DNA of 64,000 bases from Bacteroidaceae bacterium (GTDB lineage Bacteria > Bacteroidota > Bacteroidia > Bacteroidales > Bacteroidaceae). The stretch is taken from contig JAFXAR010000026.1 in assembly GCA_017516885.1 (NCBI GenBank), positions 62,001 through 126,000 of the forward strand. The letters run 5' to 3'. Made by a program: the position numbers and the translations under genes. This document shows positions 17,157-26,248 of this stretch, in pieces (the stretch's first letter is position 1; each line of letters opens with the position of its first letter). The notes beneath the pieces were generated by a model that had not been told where the DNA came from, did not search any database, and was given only the letters and a program-made list of their open reading frames with translations.

Positions 17157-18143
17157 GTGAAAAAGATTTTCAGCCGCATATTAAAGACAGTATTGCCCAT
17201 TGTATTGGGTGCGCTGATTCTCTTCATGGTCTACGATGACTTTGACTTTTCGCAACTCTGGAGTTCATTGCGCGAAATGGACCTGTTCTGGTTTGCTGTG
17301 TCAACATTCTTTGGCATAATGAGCCATGTGCTCAGGGGATGGCGCTGGAAACTTACTCTTGAGCCCATAGGCTACAAGCCTTCGTCAAGTGTAGTGGTAA
17401 ACTCAATTTTCGTATCTTATGCGGCAAATCTTGTTGTGCCGCGTGTAGGGGAGGTTTCGCGTTGTGTGGTTCTTGAACAGCATGAGCATGTGCCGTTTGC
17501 GCAGTCATTGGGAACTGTGGTTACGGAAAGGCTTATTGACACCCTTATGGTGCTGCTTATAACACTGCTTGCCGTGTCATTGCAGTGGCCTGTGTTTGTC
17601 CGTTTTCTCAGTGATGCCGGGGTGACGTCGCTTGACGGCATTTTTGAATCAGTGGGGGGATGGGCAATCCTGCTGCTGTCGGCTGCCGCAGTTGCTGTGC
17701 TCTTTTACATATTGCTGCGTAAAATGGCTTTTTGGAGAAGGCTCAGGACTTTCCTTTCCAATTTTATATTAGGCGCAGTGTCGCTGACCAGAATGAAGAG
17801 CGGCTGGCTGTTTGTGCTTGAGACAGTGGGTATATGGTTCTGCTATTTTATGCAGTTCTATCTATGCTTTTTCTGCTTTGAGTTTACGGGCGGGCTGTCG
17901 CTTGCGGCGGGGCTGATGCTCTTTGTCGCCGGAAGCATTGCGGTTGTTGTTCCAACACCTAACGGTGCCGGGCCATGGCATGCCGCGATAATTAGTATAA
18001 TGCTGCTTTACGGTGTCGACAAAGCAAATGCATCGGTTTTTGCGTTAATAGTTCATAGCACGCAGACATTGCTTGTAGCTCTGCTTGGCATATATGCGCT
18101 TGTAATGTTGCAGATAAGAAAATCAACCAATAAAAAAGAATGA
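17157..18143 (+). CDS. Lysylphosphatidylglycerol synthase-type (UPF0104/flippase-like) membrane protein
   Basis: 328 residues with a GTG start at 17157, needed to include the N-terminal helix (KKIFSRILKTVLPIVLGA). About eight membrane segments. Family features are the Arg-rich LRGWRWKLTL after the second helix, NLVVPRVGEVSRCVVL, RLIDTLMVL, and VVPTPNGAGPWH near residue 265. These match the lysylphosphatidylglycerol synthase transmembrane region, which is related to flippases. The aminoacyl-transfer domain is absent, so this is not a lipid aminoacyl transferase and a lipid-flipping role is only suggested. It is three bases from pepD and probably co-transcribed. Confidence 0.85.
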   Translation: MKKIFSRILKTVLPIVLGALILFMVYDDFDFSQLWSSLREMDLFWFAVSTFFGIMSHVLRGWRWKLTLEPIGYKPSSSVVVNSIFVSYAANLVVPRVGEVSRCVVLEQHEHVPFAQSLGTVVTERLIDTLMVLLITLLAVSLQWPVFVRFLSDAGVTSLDGIFESVGGWAILLLSAAAVAVLFYILLRKMAFWRRLRTFLSNFILGAVSLTRMKSGWLFVLETVGIWFCYFMQFYLCFFCFEFTGGLSLAAGLMLFVAGSIAVVVPTPNGAGPWHAAIISIMLLYGVDKANASVFALIVHSTQTLLVALLGIYALVMLQIRKSTNKKE

Positions 18144-18146
18144 CTT

Positions 18147-19598
18147 ATGACAATTAAAGATTTGCAGCCCCGTGAGGTGTGGAAGCACTTCGAGGCACTT
18201 ACACAGGTTCCGCGTCCTTCGGGACATCTTGAGAAAATACAGAAGTTCCTGCTCGATTTTGGCAAGAGCATCAATGTGGAGACTTGGCAGGATGAGGCCG
18301 GAAACATCATTATGCGCAAGCCTGCTACACCGGGTCTTGAGGGTCGCAAGGGCATAATACTCCAGGCGCACATGGATATGGTGCCCCAGAAAACTCCCGA
18401 TAGCAAGCACGATTTTGTGAACGACCCCATTGCCACAGTGGTTAAGGGCGACTGGCTCTATGCCGATGATACAACTCTTGGTGCAGACAATGGCCTTGGC
18501 GTAGCTGCCATCATGGCAATTATGGAGGACGAAACTATTCAGCATGGTCCGCTTGAAGCCCTTATTACAGCCGATGAGGAGACAGGCATGTACGGTGCAT
18601 TCGGCCTTAAAGGCGGTGAACTGGAGGGCAGCCTGTTGCTGAACCTTGATTCGGAAGAGGAGGGTGTTCTCTATATTGGCTGTGCCGGTGGTCTTGACAT
18701 TACTGCTACTTTGGAATTCATGGAAGAGGGCAGTGACAACGAGGATGTTGCCGTAAAGGTTCAGCTGAAGGGATTGCGAGGCGGTCACTCAGGCCTTGAG
18801 ATAAATGCCGGACGCGGAAACGCCAATAAGCTTATGGCGCGTTTCGTCCGTGAGGCCATGGATGAGTGCGGCGTTGTTCTTGCCAGCTGGAACGGTGGCA
18901 ACATGCGCAATGCAATCCCTGCAAGCTGCGAGGCTGTGCTGACACTCCCCGCTGAGGCTGTAGAGGAACTTAAAGGCATTGCTGCTAAGTACGAGGCTCT
19001 TTATAACAGCGAGTATGCAACAATTGAGGAGGGCATAACTATTACCGTTGCTGAGTGCGAAATGCCTGAGACTGTTGTCCCCGAGGAGATTCAGGATAAC
19101 CTGATTGATGCAATCCTGGCTTGCCACAACGGTGTGTTGCGCTTTATCCCTACAATTCCCGACACTGTGGAGACTTCAAGCAATCTCTCAATTGTCCGCA
19201 TTGCCGATGGCAAGGCCGAAATAAATATCCTTGCCCGCAGTTCATGCGATACAATGAAGGAGTTCCTTGCTCTTCAGCTTTCAAGCTGCTTTGCAATGGC
19301 AGGCATGAAGGTGGAACTGAGCGGCGGTTACAGCGGCTGGCAGCCTAATGTGAATTCTCCGCTGCTTGCTGCTCTCAAGAAGGCTTACAACGATATGTTC
19401 GGCAAAGAGCCTGATGTGCGCGTAATCCATGCGGGTCTTGAGTGCGGAATTATATCTACAAACTATCCGGGTATGGATATGGTATCGTTCGGCCCAACCC
19501 TGATGTCGCCTCACTCGCCTACAGAGCGCGTGGAAATTCCCACAGTGGAGAAGTTCTATTCACTTGTAAAGTCCCTTGTAGTAAACGGCGTGCTTTAA
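18147..19598 (+). CDS. pepD: Aminoacyl-histidine dipeptidase PepD (M20 family)
   Basis: 483 residues, standard length. M20C metallopeptidase motifs: QAHMDMV (His75, Asp77), LGADNGLGVAA (bridging Asp114) and TADEETGMYGA (general base and metal ligand Glu144/145). RGGHSGLEIN begins the lid domain and HAGLECG supplies a further metal-site segment near the C-terminus. The family cleaves Xaa-His and other dipeptides in the cytoplasm, allowing peptides to be used as amino acid sources. It is downstream of the flippase-like gene in an apparent two-gene operon and is followed by a 42-base palindromic terminator. Confidence 0.95.
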   Translation: MTIKDLQPREVWKHFEALTQVPRPSGHLEKIQKFLLDFGKSINVETWQDEAGNIIMRKPATPGLEGRKGIILQAHMDMVPQKTPDSKHDFVNDPIATVVKGDWLYADDTTLGADNGLGVAAIMAIMEDETIQHGPLEALITADEETGMYGAFGLKGGELEGSLLLNLDSEEEGVLYIGCAGGLDITATLEFMEEGSDNEDVAVKVQLKGLRGGHSGLEINAGRGNANKLMARFVREAMDECGVVLASWNGGNMRNAIPASCEAVLTLPAEAVEELKGIAAKYEALYNSEYATIEEGITITVAECEMPETVVPEEIQDNLIDAILACHNGVLRFIPTIPDTVETSSNLSIVRIADGKAEINILARSSCDTMKEFLALQLSSCFAMAGMKVELSGGYSGWQPNVNSPLLAALKKAYNDMFGKEPDVRVIHAGLECGIISTNYPGMDMVSFGPTLMSPHSPTERVEIPTVEKFYSLVKSLVVNGVL

Positions 19599-19614
19599 TA
19601 GATAATCTGACAGA

Positions 19615-19656
19615 GCAAAACCCCCAAAAGAGACGCGTCTCTTTTGGGGGTTTTGC
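19615..19656 (+). terminator. Terminator after pepD, perfect 42-base palindrome
   Basis: The arm GCAAAACCCCCAAAAGAGACG is followed directly by its exact reverse complement, with a T run inside the descending arm. Confidence 0.85.
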
Positions 19657-19739
19657 CCTGTTATGCCGACATTTTATTACAAGGTTTAAATATTTTTGAA
19701 AAAAAAGGCGTGTAAAGTTTTTTTTTACTGAAAAAATGA

Positions 19740-19747
19740 TAATTTTG
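19740..19747 (+). promoter_or_regulatory. -7 box for the DUF3332 lipoprotein gene
   Basis: TAATTTTG matches TAnnTTTG exactly, 64 bases upstream of the ATG. The -33 region is a T run (TTTT rather than TTTG). Confidence 0.55.
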
Positions 19748-19811
19748 CACTATCGCAAACGGTTGCGGGCAAATATAGCATACATTATTTATTAACTCAA
19801 ATATTACCATT

Positions 19812-20351
19812 ATGAAAAAGCACTTTAAATTGACAGCGGTGTTGCTTTCTGCAACAATTCTTTTCTCATCATGTATTGGTTCTTTCCGTTTGACAAACAA
19901 TATCAAGGACTGGAATGAGAACCTCAGCAACAAGTGGGTAAACGAACTTGTGTTCATTGCTCTGCACATTGTTCCTGTTTATGAGATTGCAATGCTTGTT
20001 GACGGTGTGGTTCTTAACTCTATTGAGTTCTGGACTGGCAACAACCTCGTTATGGAGCCGGGTGAGACTAAGGTTGTAAAGAACAGCAAGGGCGAAGAGG
20101 TTCAGGTTACAGCAATGGAGAATGGTTATGTGATTTCTAACGGCGAGACTTCAATGAACCTTGTATTTGATGAGGCTGAGAAGGTTTGGAGTGCAGAATA
20201 TAACAACCAGATGACTAAGCTCGTGAAACTGGTTGACGAGAATACAGCACAGCTCTACATGGGCAACGATGTTGTTAACGTCACTCTTGACGAGAACGGC
20301 ATTGACATGGTTCGCGGCATGATGAATGACTGCTTTGCAATGAACAAGTAA
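19812..20351 (+). CDS. DUF3332 lipoprotein
   Basis: 179 residues with a lipoprotein signal (LFSSC, Cys21). The central segment NKWVNELVFIALHIVPVYEI and NSIEFWTGNN are the conserved core of the DUF3332 family, which has one hydrophobic helix after the lipid anchor and a beta-rich C-terminal half. Function is unknown. It is a single-gene unit with its own -7 box and a strong terminator. A T/A-rich leader of about 60 bases precedes it. Confidence 0.85.
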   Translation: MKKHFKLTAVLLSATILFSSCIGSFRLTNNIKDWNENLSNKWVNELVFIALHIVPVYEIAMLVDGVVLNSIEFWTGNNLVMEPGETKVVKNSKGEEVQVTAMENGYVISNGETSMNLVFDEAEKVWSAEYNNQMTKLVKLVDENTAQLYMGNDVVNVTLDENGIDMVRGMMNDCFAMNK

Positions 20352-20391
20352 GCATCTGCATAATGCCCGGTCTTGAATATCCGGGTTGCAA

Positions 20392-20440
20392 CAAAAACAA
20401 TAGAAGGCATTTTTTGTGCCTTCTATTGTTTTTGCCTTTT
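20392..20440 (+). terminator. Terminator after the DUF3332 gene
   Basis: 18-base arms (CAAAAACAATAGAAGGCA and complement) with a 7-base T-rich loop, followed by CCTTTTT. Confidence 0.85.
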
Positions 20441-20448
20441 TAATATGT

Positions 20449-20456
20449 TAACTTCG
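20449..20456 (+). promoter_or_regulatory. Possible -7 box for meaB
   Basis: TAACTTCG (one mismatch to TAnnTTTG) with TTGT 19 bases upstream. It ends two bases before the ATG at 20458, so transcription would begin after that codon. Confidence 0.4.
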
Positions 20457-20478
20457 CATGTGTAATAGTGCGTTTGTT

Positions 20479-21591
20479 ATGGAACATCCTGAAAATGACA
20501 AGGCTTACAAGGGGCTTAAGGTAAACGCCGGAGTTGAAGCGCCGGTTTCAATTAACCCTTATATATCATCAATGCGCCGCAAGCGTGCGGCAGTTCTCTC
20601 TGTGAATGACTATGTTGAGGGCATACTGCGCGGTGACACAGTGGTTCTGAGCAGGGCGGTCACTCTTGTAGAGAGTATGCTGCCTGAGCATAGGGCAATA
20701 GCACGCGAGGTGGTTGAGCGCTGTCTTCCCTATTCGGGGAATTCTGTGCGCATAGGCATTACAGGCGTGCCGGGAGCAGGAAAAAGCACCTCCATTGATG
20801 CATTTGGCATGCATGTTCTCGACCGTTGCGGCGGGAAACTCGCAGTGTTGGCTGTTGACCCAAGCAGTGAGAGAAGCAAGGGCAGTATATTGGGCGACAA
20901 GACACGCATGGAGCGTCTTGCTCTAAGGGATGGCGTTTTTATAAGGCCGAGCGCTTCGGCCGGCTCTTTGGGCGGAGTAGCGCGCAAGACGCGCGAGACA
21001 ATTGTGCTTTGCGAGGCGGCCGGATATGACAAGGTGTTTGTTGAGACAGTAGGCGTGGGGCAGAGCGAGACTGCTGTCTATTCAATGGTTGATTTCTTTC
21101 TGCTGATACAGATTTCCGGTGCAGGAGACGAACTGCAAGGCATTAAGCGCGGCATAATGGAGATGGCCGACGGTATTGTAATCAATAAGGCCGACGGAAG
21201 CAATGTGGAGGAGGCAAAGCGCACGGCTGTGCATTTGCGGAATGCGCTTCATCTTTTCCCAATGCCTGCCAGCGGGGTGCGGCCTCAGGTTCTTACATAT
21301 TCCGGTTTCTATGATATTGGAATAAAGGAGGTCTGGGATATGATTTTCGATTATATTGAAAAGGTGAAGGGCAACGGCGTGTTTCAGCAGCGGCGTCACG
21401 GACAGTCGAAATATTGGATGTATGAGACCATTGACGAACAGTTGAGAACGCGATTTATGAATGCGCCGGGAATGGCTGAGATGCTCTCGCGGTATGAGCA
21501 GCTGCTTCTTGCCGGCAAGGTCTCTTCTTTTGAGGCTGCTTCTAAGATGCTCGGTTTTTATGATTCTCTTGACGATGGCGGACGTGGATAA
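20479..21591 (+). CDS. meaB: MeaB/ArgK-type GTPase, methylmalonyl-CoA mutase chaperone
   Basis: 370 residues from the ATG at 20479. The upstream in-frame ATG at 20458 lies almost inside a -7 box. The G3E-family GTPase core is clear: P-loop GVPGAGKST, base-contacting VDPSSERSKGSILGDKTRM, Walker B region VFVETVGVGQSE and NKADG for guanine. The C-terminal helices fit the dimerisation arm. MeaB loads adenosylcobalamin on and protects methylmalonyl-CoA mutase, used in Bacteroidales for succinate-propionate interconversion. The mutase subunits are not in this window. The gene overlaps the cyclo-ligase gene by 17 bases. Confidence 0.92.
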   Translation: MEHPENDKAYKGLKVNAGVEAPVSINPYISSMRRKRAAVLSVNDYVEGILRGDTVVLSRAVTLVESMLPEHRAIAREVVERCLPYSGNSVRIGITGVPGAGKSTSIDAFGMHVLDRCGGKLAVLAVDPSSERSKGSILGDKTRMERLALRDGVFIRPSASAGSLGGVARKTRETIVLCEAAGYDKVFVETVGVGQSETAVYSMVDFFLLIQISGAGDELQGIKRGIMEMADGIVINKADGSNVEEAKRTAVHLRNALHLFPMPASGVRPQVLTYSGFYDIGIKEVWDMIFDYIEKVKGNGVFQQRRHGQSKYWMYETIDEQLRTRFMNAPGMAEMLSRYEQLLLAGKVSSFEAASKMLGFYDSLDDGGRG

Positions 21592-22114
21592 AAAGGCTTT
21601 GCGAAAAGAAATGCGTGCCGTTTTGTCGGCACTTGGGCAGGAGAGTATGAAAGAGCGCTCGGCGCTGATATGCACGGCTTTAAGAGAACGAATTCTTTCA
21701 AGCGAGTGCAGGGTGGTGGCGCTTTTTGCCCCATTTGGGCATGAACCCGATATATGGCCGCTTGTTGAGGAGCTGTCAATGAAAATGAATGTGCTGCTGC
21801 CTAAGGTGGAGGGTGATGTTATGCAGTTCTATCGTTATGGCGCTGGTGCTCTTTGCCATGGTGCTTTCGGTATTCTTGAACCGGTGGCAGGAACTCCGGT
21901 TTCCCCTTCCGATATTGATGTTGTGGTTGTTCCAGGTGTGGCTTTTACAAAGGGCGGGGCCCGTATGGGGCGCGGAAAAGGGTATTATGACAAGTATCTT
22001 TCGCGCGAAGGCTTCCGGGGGCTGAAGATTGGTGTCTGCTTTAGTGAACAGATTGTGGGACAGCTTCCTTCTGAAGCGCATGATGTGGTGATGGATGCAG
22101 TTATAAGCAAATAG
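21575..22114 (+). CDS. 5-formyltetrahydrofolate cyclo-ligase
   Basis: 179 residues from the ATG at 21575 (MADVDKKALRKEMRAVL). The frame extends further upstream, but family alignment begins here. Hallmarks: N-terminal KKALRKEMR, ATP/substrate segment PLVEELSMKMNVLLPKV, and the C-terminal signature FTKGGARMGRGKGYYDKYL. It converts 5-formyl-THF to 5,10-methenyl-THF with ATP, returning a storage folate to one-carbon metabolism. Translational coupling with meaB is likely because the start lies inside that gene. The stop codon sits within the terminator stem. Confidence 0.92.
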   Translation: MADVDKKALRKEMRAVLSALGQESMKERSALICTALRERILSSECRVVALFAPFGHEPDIWPLVEELSMKMNVLLPKVEGDVMQFYRYGAGALCHGAFGILEPVAGTPVSPSDIDVVVVPGVAFTKGGARMGRGKGYYDKYLSREGFRGLKIGVCFSEQIVGQLPSEAHDVVMDAVISK

Positions 22115-22148
22115 GGAAAAACGCGAGCGTTTTTCCCTATTTGCTTAT
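22103..22148 (+). terminator. Terminator containing the cyclo-ligase stop codon
   Basis: 22-base arms (ATAAGCAAATAGGGAAAAAC and two more bases) with a GA loop. The arm overlaps the last codons and the TAG of the preceding gene. The T run is within the descending arm. Confidence 0.75.
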
Positions 22149-22163
22149 ATGGTTTTCTGCTTC

Positions 22164-22320
22164 TTAGAAGCTGTTTGAATTTATATAGTCAAATTATTTA
22201 TAGAGCACAAAAATAGTGCAAACGAGCGCAATGTAAACTTGTTTACAAATTGCAAAGCGAGTGCAGCCTATTTTCGCGCAAGGCAAATAGTATGTTTTTT
22301 AGAAATTCAAACACTTTCTT
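22164..22320. repeat. Short element with inverted ends, MITE-like
   Basis: The left end AGAAGCTGTTTGAATTT (22166 on) and the right end AAATTCAAACACTTTCT are inverted repeats with two mismatches in 17, about 155 bases overall. Inside is TGTAAACTTGTTTACA, an interrupted palindrome flanked by GCAAT/ATTGC. The left 44 bases recur at 34691-34734 with the same internal spacing. It fills the gap between the convergent cyclo-ligase and pfkA genes. No coding capacity. Confidence 0.5.
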
Positions 22321-23305
22321 ATGATGCAAGAATTTCCTGAGCGCGTACGGTCTCTTTGTCAATGGGCTTGTCGTCCTTGATTGCCTTTGTGAAAGGAATA
22401 TAGACAATTTCGTTGTTTCTTAGTCCTATCATCACATTGCGCTGTCCTTCAAGCAGTGCGTCAATGGCTGCTACGCCAAGGCGGCTGGCAAGTATGCGGT
22501 CATTGGCTGTTGGGCTTCCGCCGCGCTGAAGATAACCGAGAATAGATACTCTTACGTCAAGTTCAGGGAACTTCTGGCGCATGCCTTCTGCTACTTCCAT
22601 AATGTTGTAGTCCTTCTCACGGCCTTCGGCAAAGAGTACGATGCTGCTGCTCTTTGTGCGGCGCAATCCGTTTGCGATGAACTGGTTAATTCGCTCAAAC
22701 TCAGGGTCGATTTCAGGCAGCACGCAAGCCTCAGCACCGGTGGCAATTGTTCCGTTGAGGGCAAGGAAACCTGCATCGCGGCCCATTACCTCAACTATAA
22801 AAAGACGCTCATGTGACGATGCTGTGTCTCTGATTTTGTCGACACACTCCATGATTGTATTTAAGGCAGTGTCGTAGCCTATGGTGGTGTCTGTGCCGTA
22901 AAGGTCGTTGTCAATTGTGCCGGGGAGGGCTATGCAGGGAATGTCATATTCGCGTGCAAGGTTGTATGCACCGGTAATTGAACCATCGCCGCCAATAACA
23001 ACTAGCGCGTCAATGCCCTCTTTCTGGAGTGTATCATAGGCTTTAGCACGTCCTTCTTCGGTCTTGAACTCATCGCAACGGCTTGTCTTGAGGATTGTTC
23101 CTCCGCGCTGGATTATGTTACTTACATTCTCGGTCTTGAATTCTGCAATCTCGCCTGTGATAAGTCCCTTAAAGCCTCTGTAGATGGCCTTGACTTTTAT
23201 TCCGTGGTAAATGCATGCACGGGTAACTGCACGAATGGCTGCATTCATGCCTGGAGCATCGCCACCTGAAGTGAGGATGCCTACGCAACTAAGTTTACTT
23301 CTCAT
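22319..23305 (-). CDS. pfkA: ATP-dependent 6-phosphofructokinase
   Basis: 328 residues. Motifs: [14 protein letters not shown]-site GGDGS (about 104-108), catalytic PGTIDND, substrate-binding [11 protein letters not shown], and [14 protein letters not shown] near the C-terminus. Gly in GGDGS and Gly in PGTIDND mark the ATP-dependent type, in contrast to the PPi-type enzyme encoded at 49894-51540. It phosphorylates fructose 6-phosphate to the 1,6-bisphosphate. It is the last gene of a porQ-cmk-ispH-pfkA group, and its ATG overlaps the end of ispH by 11 bases. Confidence 0.96.
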   Translation of the reverse strand: MRSKLSCVGILTSGGDAPGMNAAIRAVTRACIYHGIKVKAIYRGFKGLITGEIAEFKTENVSNIIQRGGTILKTSRCDEFKTEEGRAKAYDTLQKEGIDALVVIGGDGSITGAYNLAREYDIPCIALPGTIDNDLYGTDTTIGYDTALNTIMECVDKIRDTASSHERLFIVEVMGRDAGFLALNGTIATGAEACVLPEIDPEFERINQFIANGLRRTKSSSIVLFAEGREKDYNIMEVAEGMRQKFPELDVRVSILGYLQRGGSPTANDRILASRLGVAAIDALLEGQRNVMIGLRNNEIVYIPFTKAIKDDKPIDKETVRAQEILAS

Positions 23306-24179
23306 TTTGTTTCTTATTATGGTAGTTTATAATTGTTTGCTTGCAATCTTCCATTAGCCATTTGGGCGTTGATGTGGCCCCGCAGATGCCAATGGATTCT
23401 ACGTTGTCGCACAAGGACAGGTCAATATCTTCGGGTGTCTCAATTTGATGGCATTCCGGATTTACCCTCTTGCATTCGTTGAACAGTATTTTGCCGTTTG
23501 AACTTTTCTTGCCGCATACGAAAAATATAAGTTCGTGCGATTTTGCAAATTCTCCAATGCCGTTCATCCTGCCGGCTACCTGGCCGCATACGGTGTTGAA
23601 CGACTCGCAATGCTTGTCATTGCGCACCTTATCCTTTATGGCTTCTACTATCTTGCGGTAACCGTCGAGCGACTTTGTAGTCTGTGAGTATATATAGGTA
23701 TTTTTGCTTTCGTCTATGCGGTCAATCTGGCTTGAATCCTCAATGACTATGGCTTCTCCTCTCGTTTGGCCCACAAGCCCTAATACTTCGGCATGGCCCG
23801 CCTGGCCGTGGATGATTATCTGGCTTTCGCCGTGCGGCATCTCCTCCCATTTGCGCTTTATGCGCTGTTGCAGCTTGAGGACTACCGGGCATGTTGCATC
23901 AATTAGCTCAAGATTGTTCCTCTTTGCTGTTTCGTATGTTGCGGGTGGCTCGCCATGAGCCCTTAAAAGTACCTTTGCGTTATGGAGATTGCTGAAAGTG
24001 GCATGGTCGATTGTTACAAGCCCCAGGCGCTTGAGCCTTTCGCACTCAATGCTGTTGTGCACGATGTCTCCCAGGCAGTAGAGCGTGCCGCCTGCAAGCA
24101 GTTCCTCTTCGGCTTTCCTGATTGCGGTTGTCACGCCAAAGCAGAATCCTGAATTGTCGTCAATTTCAACCCTTAGCAT
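23295..24179 (-). CDS. ispH: 4-hydroxy-3-methylbut-2-enyl diphosphate reductase IspH
   Basis: 294 residues from the ATG at 24179 ([16 protein letters not shown]). An upstream ATG at 24215 would lie deep inside cmk. The three cluster-ligating cysteines are visible: GFCFGV (Cys13), DATCPV (Cys97) and NTVCGQ (Cys198). Substrate-binding histidines are in VHNSIE and LRAHGEPP, and GICGATSTP is present near the C-terminus. It makes IPP and DMAPP in the last step of the methylerythritol phosphate pathway. Its product feeds the polyprenyl synthase at 27072-28046. The start overlaps the cmk stop by seven bases. Confidence 0.96.
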   Translation of the reverse strand: MLRVEIDDNSGFCFGVTTAIRKAEEELLAGGTLYCLGDIVHNSIECERLKRLGLVTIDHATFSNLHNAKVLLRAHGEPPATYETAKRNNLELIDATCPVVLKLQQRIKRKWEEMPHGESQIIIHGQAGHAEVLGLVGQTRGEAIVIEDSSQIDRIDESKNTYIYSQTTKSLDGYRKIVEAIKDKVRNDKHCESFNTVCGQVAGRMNGIGEFAKSHELIFFVCGKKSSNGKILFNECKRVNPECHQIETPEDIDLSLCDNVESIGICGATSTPKWLMEDCKQTIINYHNKKQNEK

Positions 24180-24865
24180 TCTGTTGTCAGTTTTTTGTAT
24201 GTATCTATGAGCCACTCCATCTGTTCCTCTCTCGTGAGGTTGCTGTTGTCAAGCAATATTGCATCGTCGGCTTTTTTCAGAGGGCTTACATCGCGCGTTT
24301 GGTCAATATGGTCGCGCTGCAGCACGTTCTCTAATATTTCATTGAAGTTGGGATTGTCGCCTCTTGCCGAAAGCTCGTCGTAGCGGCGCTTTGCGCGCAC
24401 CTCAGCCGATGCTGTCACGAAAACTTTCATTTCGGCATCGGGGAATACTGTTGTGCCTATGTCGCGTCCGTCCATTACAATGCCTTTCTGTTTTCCCATT
24501 TCTCTCTGCTGCTCCACCATCTCGCTGCGCACAAAGTCGAGTGCGGCGACATTGCTGACGTAGCGCGATACTTCAAGGGAGCGTATGCTGTGCTCTACGT
24601 TCACGCCGTTGAGGAATGTTATGGAGTTCTTTGTCTCAGGGTCGGCTTCAAATGTAATATGTATATCCTTCATCTTTCCGCGCAGGGCCTCAGTGTCAAT
24701 CTCGCCGTCTGTTATAAGGGAGTTCTGCATGCAGTAGAGTGCCACGGCGCGGTACATTGCGCCGCTGTCGAAATAAAGGTAGCCAATGTTGCGTGCAAGG
24801 GCCTTTGCCATAGTGCTTTTTCCGCATGACGAGAAACCGTCAATTGCAATGATGATTCTTTTCAT
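24173..24865 (-). CDS. cmk: Cytidylate kinase
   Basis: 230 residues. P-loop [19 protein letters not shown]-binding [13 protein letters not shown], insert region as in long-form bacterial CMP kinases, [14 protein letters not shown] with the substrate-binding Arg-Asp, and the lid RAKRRYDEL. It phosphorylates CMP and dCMP. It lies between porQ (153 bases upstream) and ispH (overlapping), an order familiar from other Bacteroidales. Confidence 0.95.
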   Translation of the reverse strand: MKRIIIAIDGFSSCGKSTMAKALARNIGYLYFDSGAMYRAVALYCMQNSLITDGEIDTEALRGKMKDIHITFEADPETKNSITFLNGVNVEHSIRSLEVSRYVSNVAALDFVRSEMVEQQREMGKQKGIVMDGRDIGTTVFPDAEMKVFVTASAEVRAKRRYDELSARGDNPNFNEILENVLQRDHIDQTRDVSPLKKADDAILLDNSNLTREEQMEWLIDTYKKLTTEC

Positions 24866-25018
24866 TATCTGTTTTTCCTTTCTTTACTTGTATTTCTTTG
24901 TAAAGTTAGCAAAGAAATTGCAAACAAATGACAGAATCGGCCTGAAATTATCGGAATTGGTCTAAATTTACCGTCTTTAATTTTTATGCGGCCTTCATCG
25001 GGAGCGCATCTCCTGTAA

Positions 25019-26002
25019 TTACAGTGAATATGAGAGGTTGAAAAGCAGGGATGACGATGATACATGCAGTTTGCTGTAGGAGATGCCGAACTTTATTCTT
25101 TTTATGTGAAGTCCGGCTCCGGCTGTCAGGCCGTCCCATTTGTTGCCGTCGGTGGAGAGCTCCTTGCCTGCGCGGTAATTGTATCCCAGTGAAGCGTAGA
25201 AGTTCTTTCCTAACAGGAAGTCTGCGCCTAAATATAAATGCTTGAGCAGCAACTCGCCAAAACTGTCCTCACTGCCGTCGGCATTGTAGAAGTCGGCCTT
25301 ATCCCATCTGTGGAGGTTGGTCATTGTAAGAGAAATGAGAATGGGCGCATGGGCCAGACGCTTGGTGAACCCCAGCTGCAGGTCTATGGGCATTTTTTCA
25401 TGCTTCTCCTCAAATGCCTTTACCTGTCCGCCAAGATTCTTTATCACAAACGACAGCGAGAATTCATTGTTTGGGTTGTAGTAGTTTACTCCAAGGTCAA
25501 CGCCAAGTGCAATGGAACTCATCTCGGCATATTTGGAGTAGAGAAAACGCCCTGTGACGCCTCCGCTCCACCGCTCGCTGAGCAGATAGCAGTAGGAAAG
25601 CGAGAAGTCCATGTCCTTAGCCCTGAAAGTGCCCGTGTGTATGTTGTCCTCCGTATATCCGTCAAATTCGCCATAGTCGATATATCTTGCCGATATTGCG
25701 CCCGAAGAGTGCTCGCCAAAGACCTTTCCGAACATCGCGCCGGCAATCTTGCTGTCGCTCATGTAGGTCATGTAAGAGAGGCTGGCGGTGTTGTCCGATA
25801 CGTTCGCCAGCAGCGCAGGATTGTGCATGCCCATGGTTATATCGTCCTCAATGACGCTTATGTTGTTCCCGCCCAATGCGGCTGCACGCGAGGAGTAGGG
25901 CGTGCGCAGTATGTTAAACGAGTATTCGCTGTTCTGCGCCGCAAGCGTGAGCGGTAAAATGAGCAGTAAATAAAAAAGTATATTTCTGTTTTCTCTCTTC
26001 AT
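25019..26002 (-). CDS. porQ: Type IX secretion system protein PorQ
   Basis: 327 residues with a signal peptide (FYLLLILPLTLAAQ). An N-terminal PorV/PorQ-like start, SRAAALGGNNISVIEDDITMG followed by HNPALLA, leads into repeated beta-hairpins of an outer-membrane barrel ending in LLFNLSYSL. In Porphyromonas, PorQ belongs to the PorU-PorV-PorQ-PorZ attachment complex, which cleaves sorting tails and links cargo to the surface. Its gene sits upstream of cmk and ispH, as in other Bacteroidales, which supports the call. Two tail-bearing candidate cargo proteins are encoded in the same window. Confidence 0.85.
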   Translation of the reverse strand: MKRENRNILFYLLLILPLTLAAQNSEYSFNILRTPYSSRAAALGGNNISVIEDDITMGMHNPALLANVSDNTASLSYMTYMSDSKIAGAMFGKVFGEHSSGAISARYIDYGEFDGYTEDNIHTGTFRAKDMDFSLSYCYLLSERWSGGVTGRFLYSKYAEMSSIALGVDLGVNYYNPNNEFSLSFVIKNLGGQVKAFEEKHEKMPIDLQLGFTKRLAHAPILISLTMTNLHRWDKADFYNADGSEDSFGELLLKHLYLGADFLLGKNFYASLGYNYRAGKELSTDGNKWDGLTAGAGLHIKRIKFGISYSKLHVSSSSLLFNLSYSL

Positions 26003-26045
26003 GATATTTGCTTATTTTTGCAAGCGGTTGCCGTGTTGTGCTGCG

Positions 26046-26076
26046 CGAAGATACTTCTTTTTGGCACAGTGGCAAT
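26046..26076 (-). promoter_or_regulatory. Possible promoter of porQ
   Basis: Minus strand TTG-N19-TATCTTCG, one mismatch in the -7 box, about 45 bases upstream of the ATG. Confidence 0.4.
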
Positions 26077-26211
26077 GAGTATGTGTGTTTTTTTGGCAAG
26101 TTTTATAGGATAATAACGGACAAATTTCCGTTTTATGCGCGAATATTGAGATAAAATATTCTCAAATTAAAAAAAAAAAATGTTTTATCGTGCATATTGA
26201 AAAATATTGTT

Positions 26212-26219
26212 TATTTTTG
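26212..26219 (+). promoter_or_regulatory. -7 box of the tonB gene
   Basis: TATTTTTG matches TAnnTTTG exactly, 29 bases upstream of the ATG. The -33 element is not clear. A run of 13 A lies at about 26169-26180. Confidence 0.5.
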
Positions 26220-26248
26220 CCCTTTAGAAAATAAATACAATTATAATA

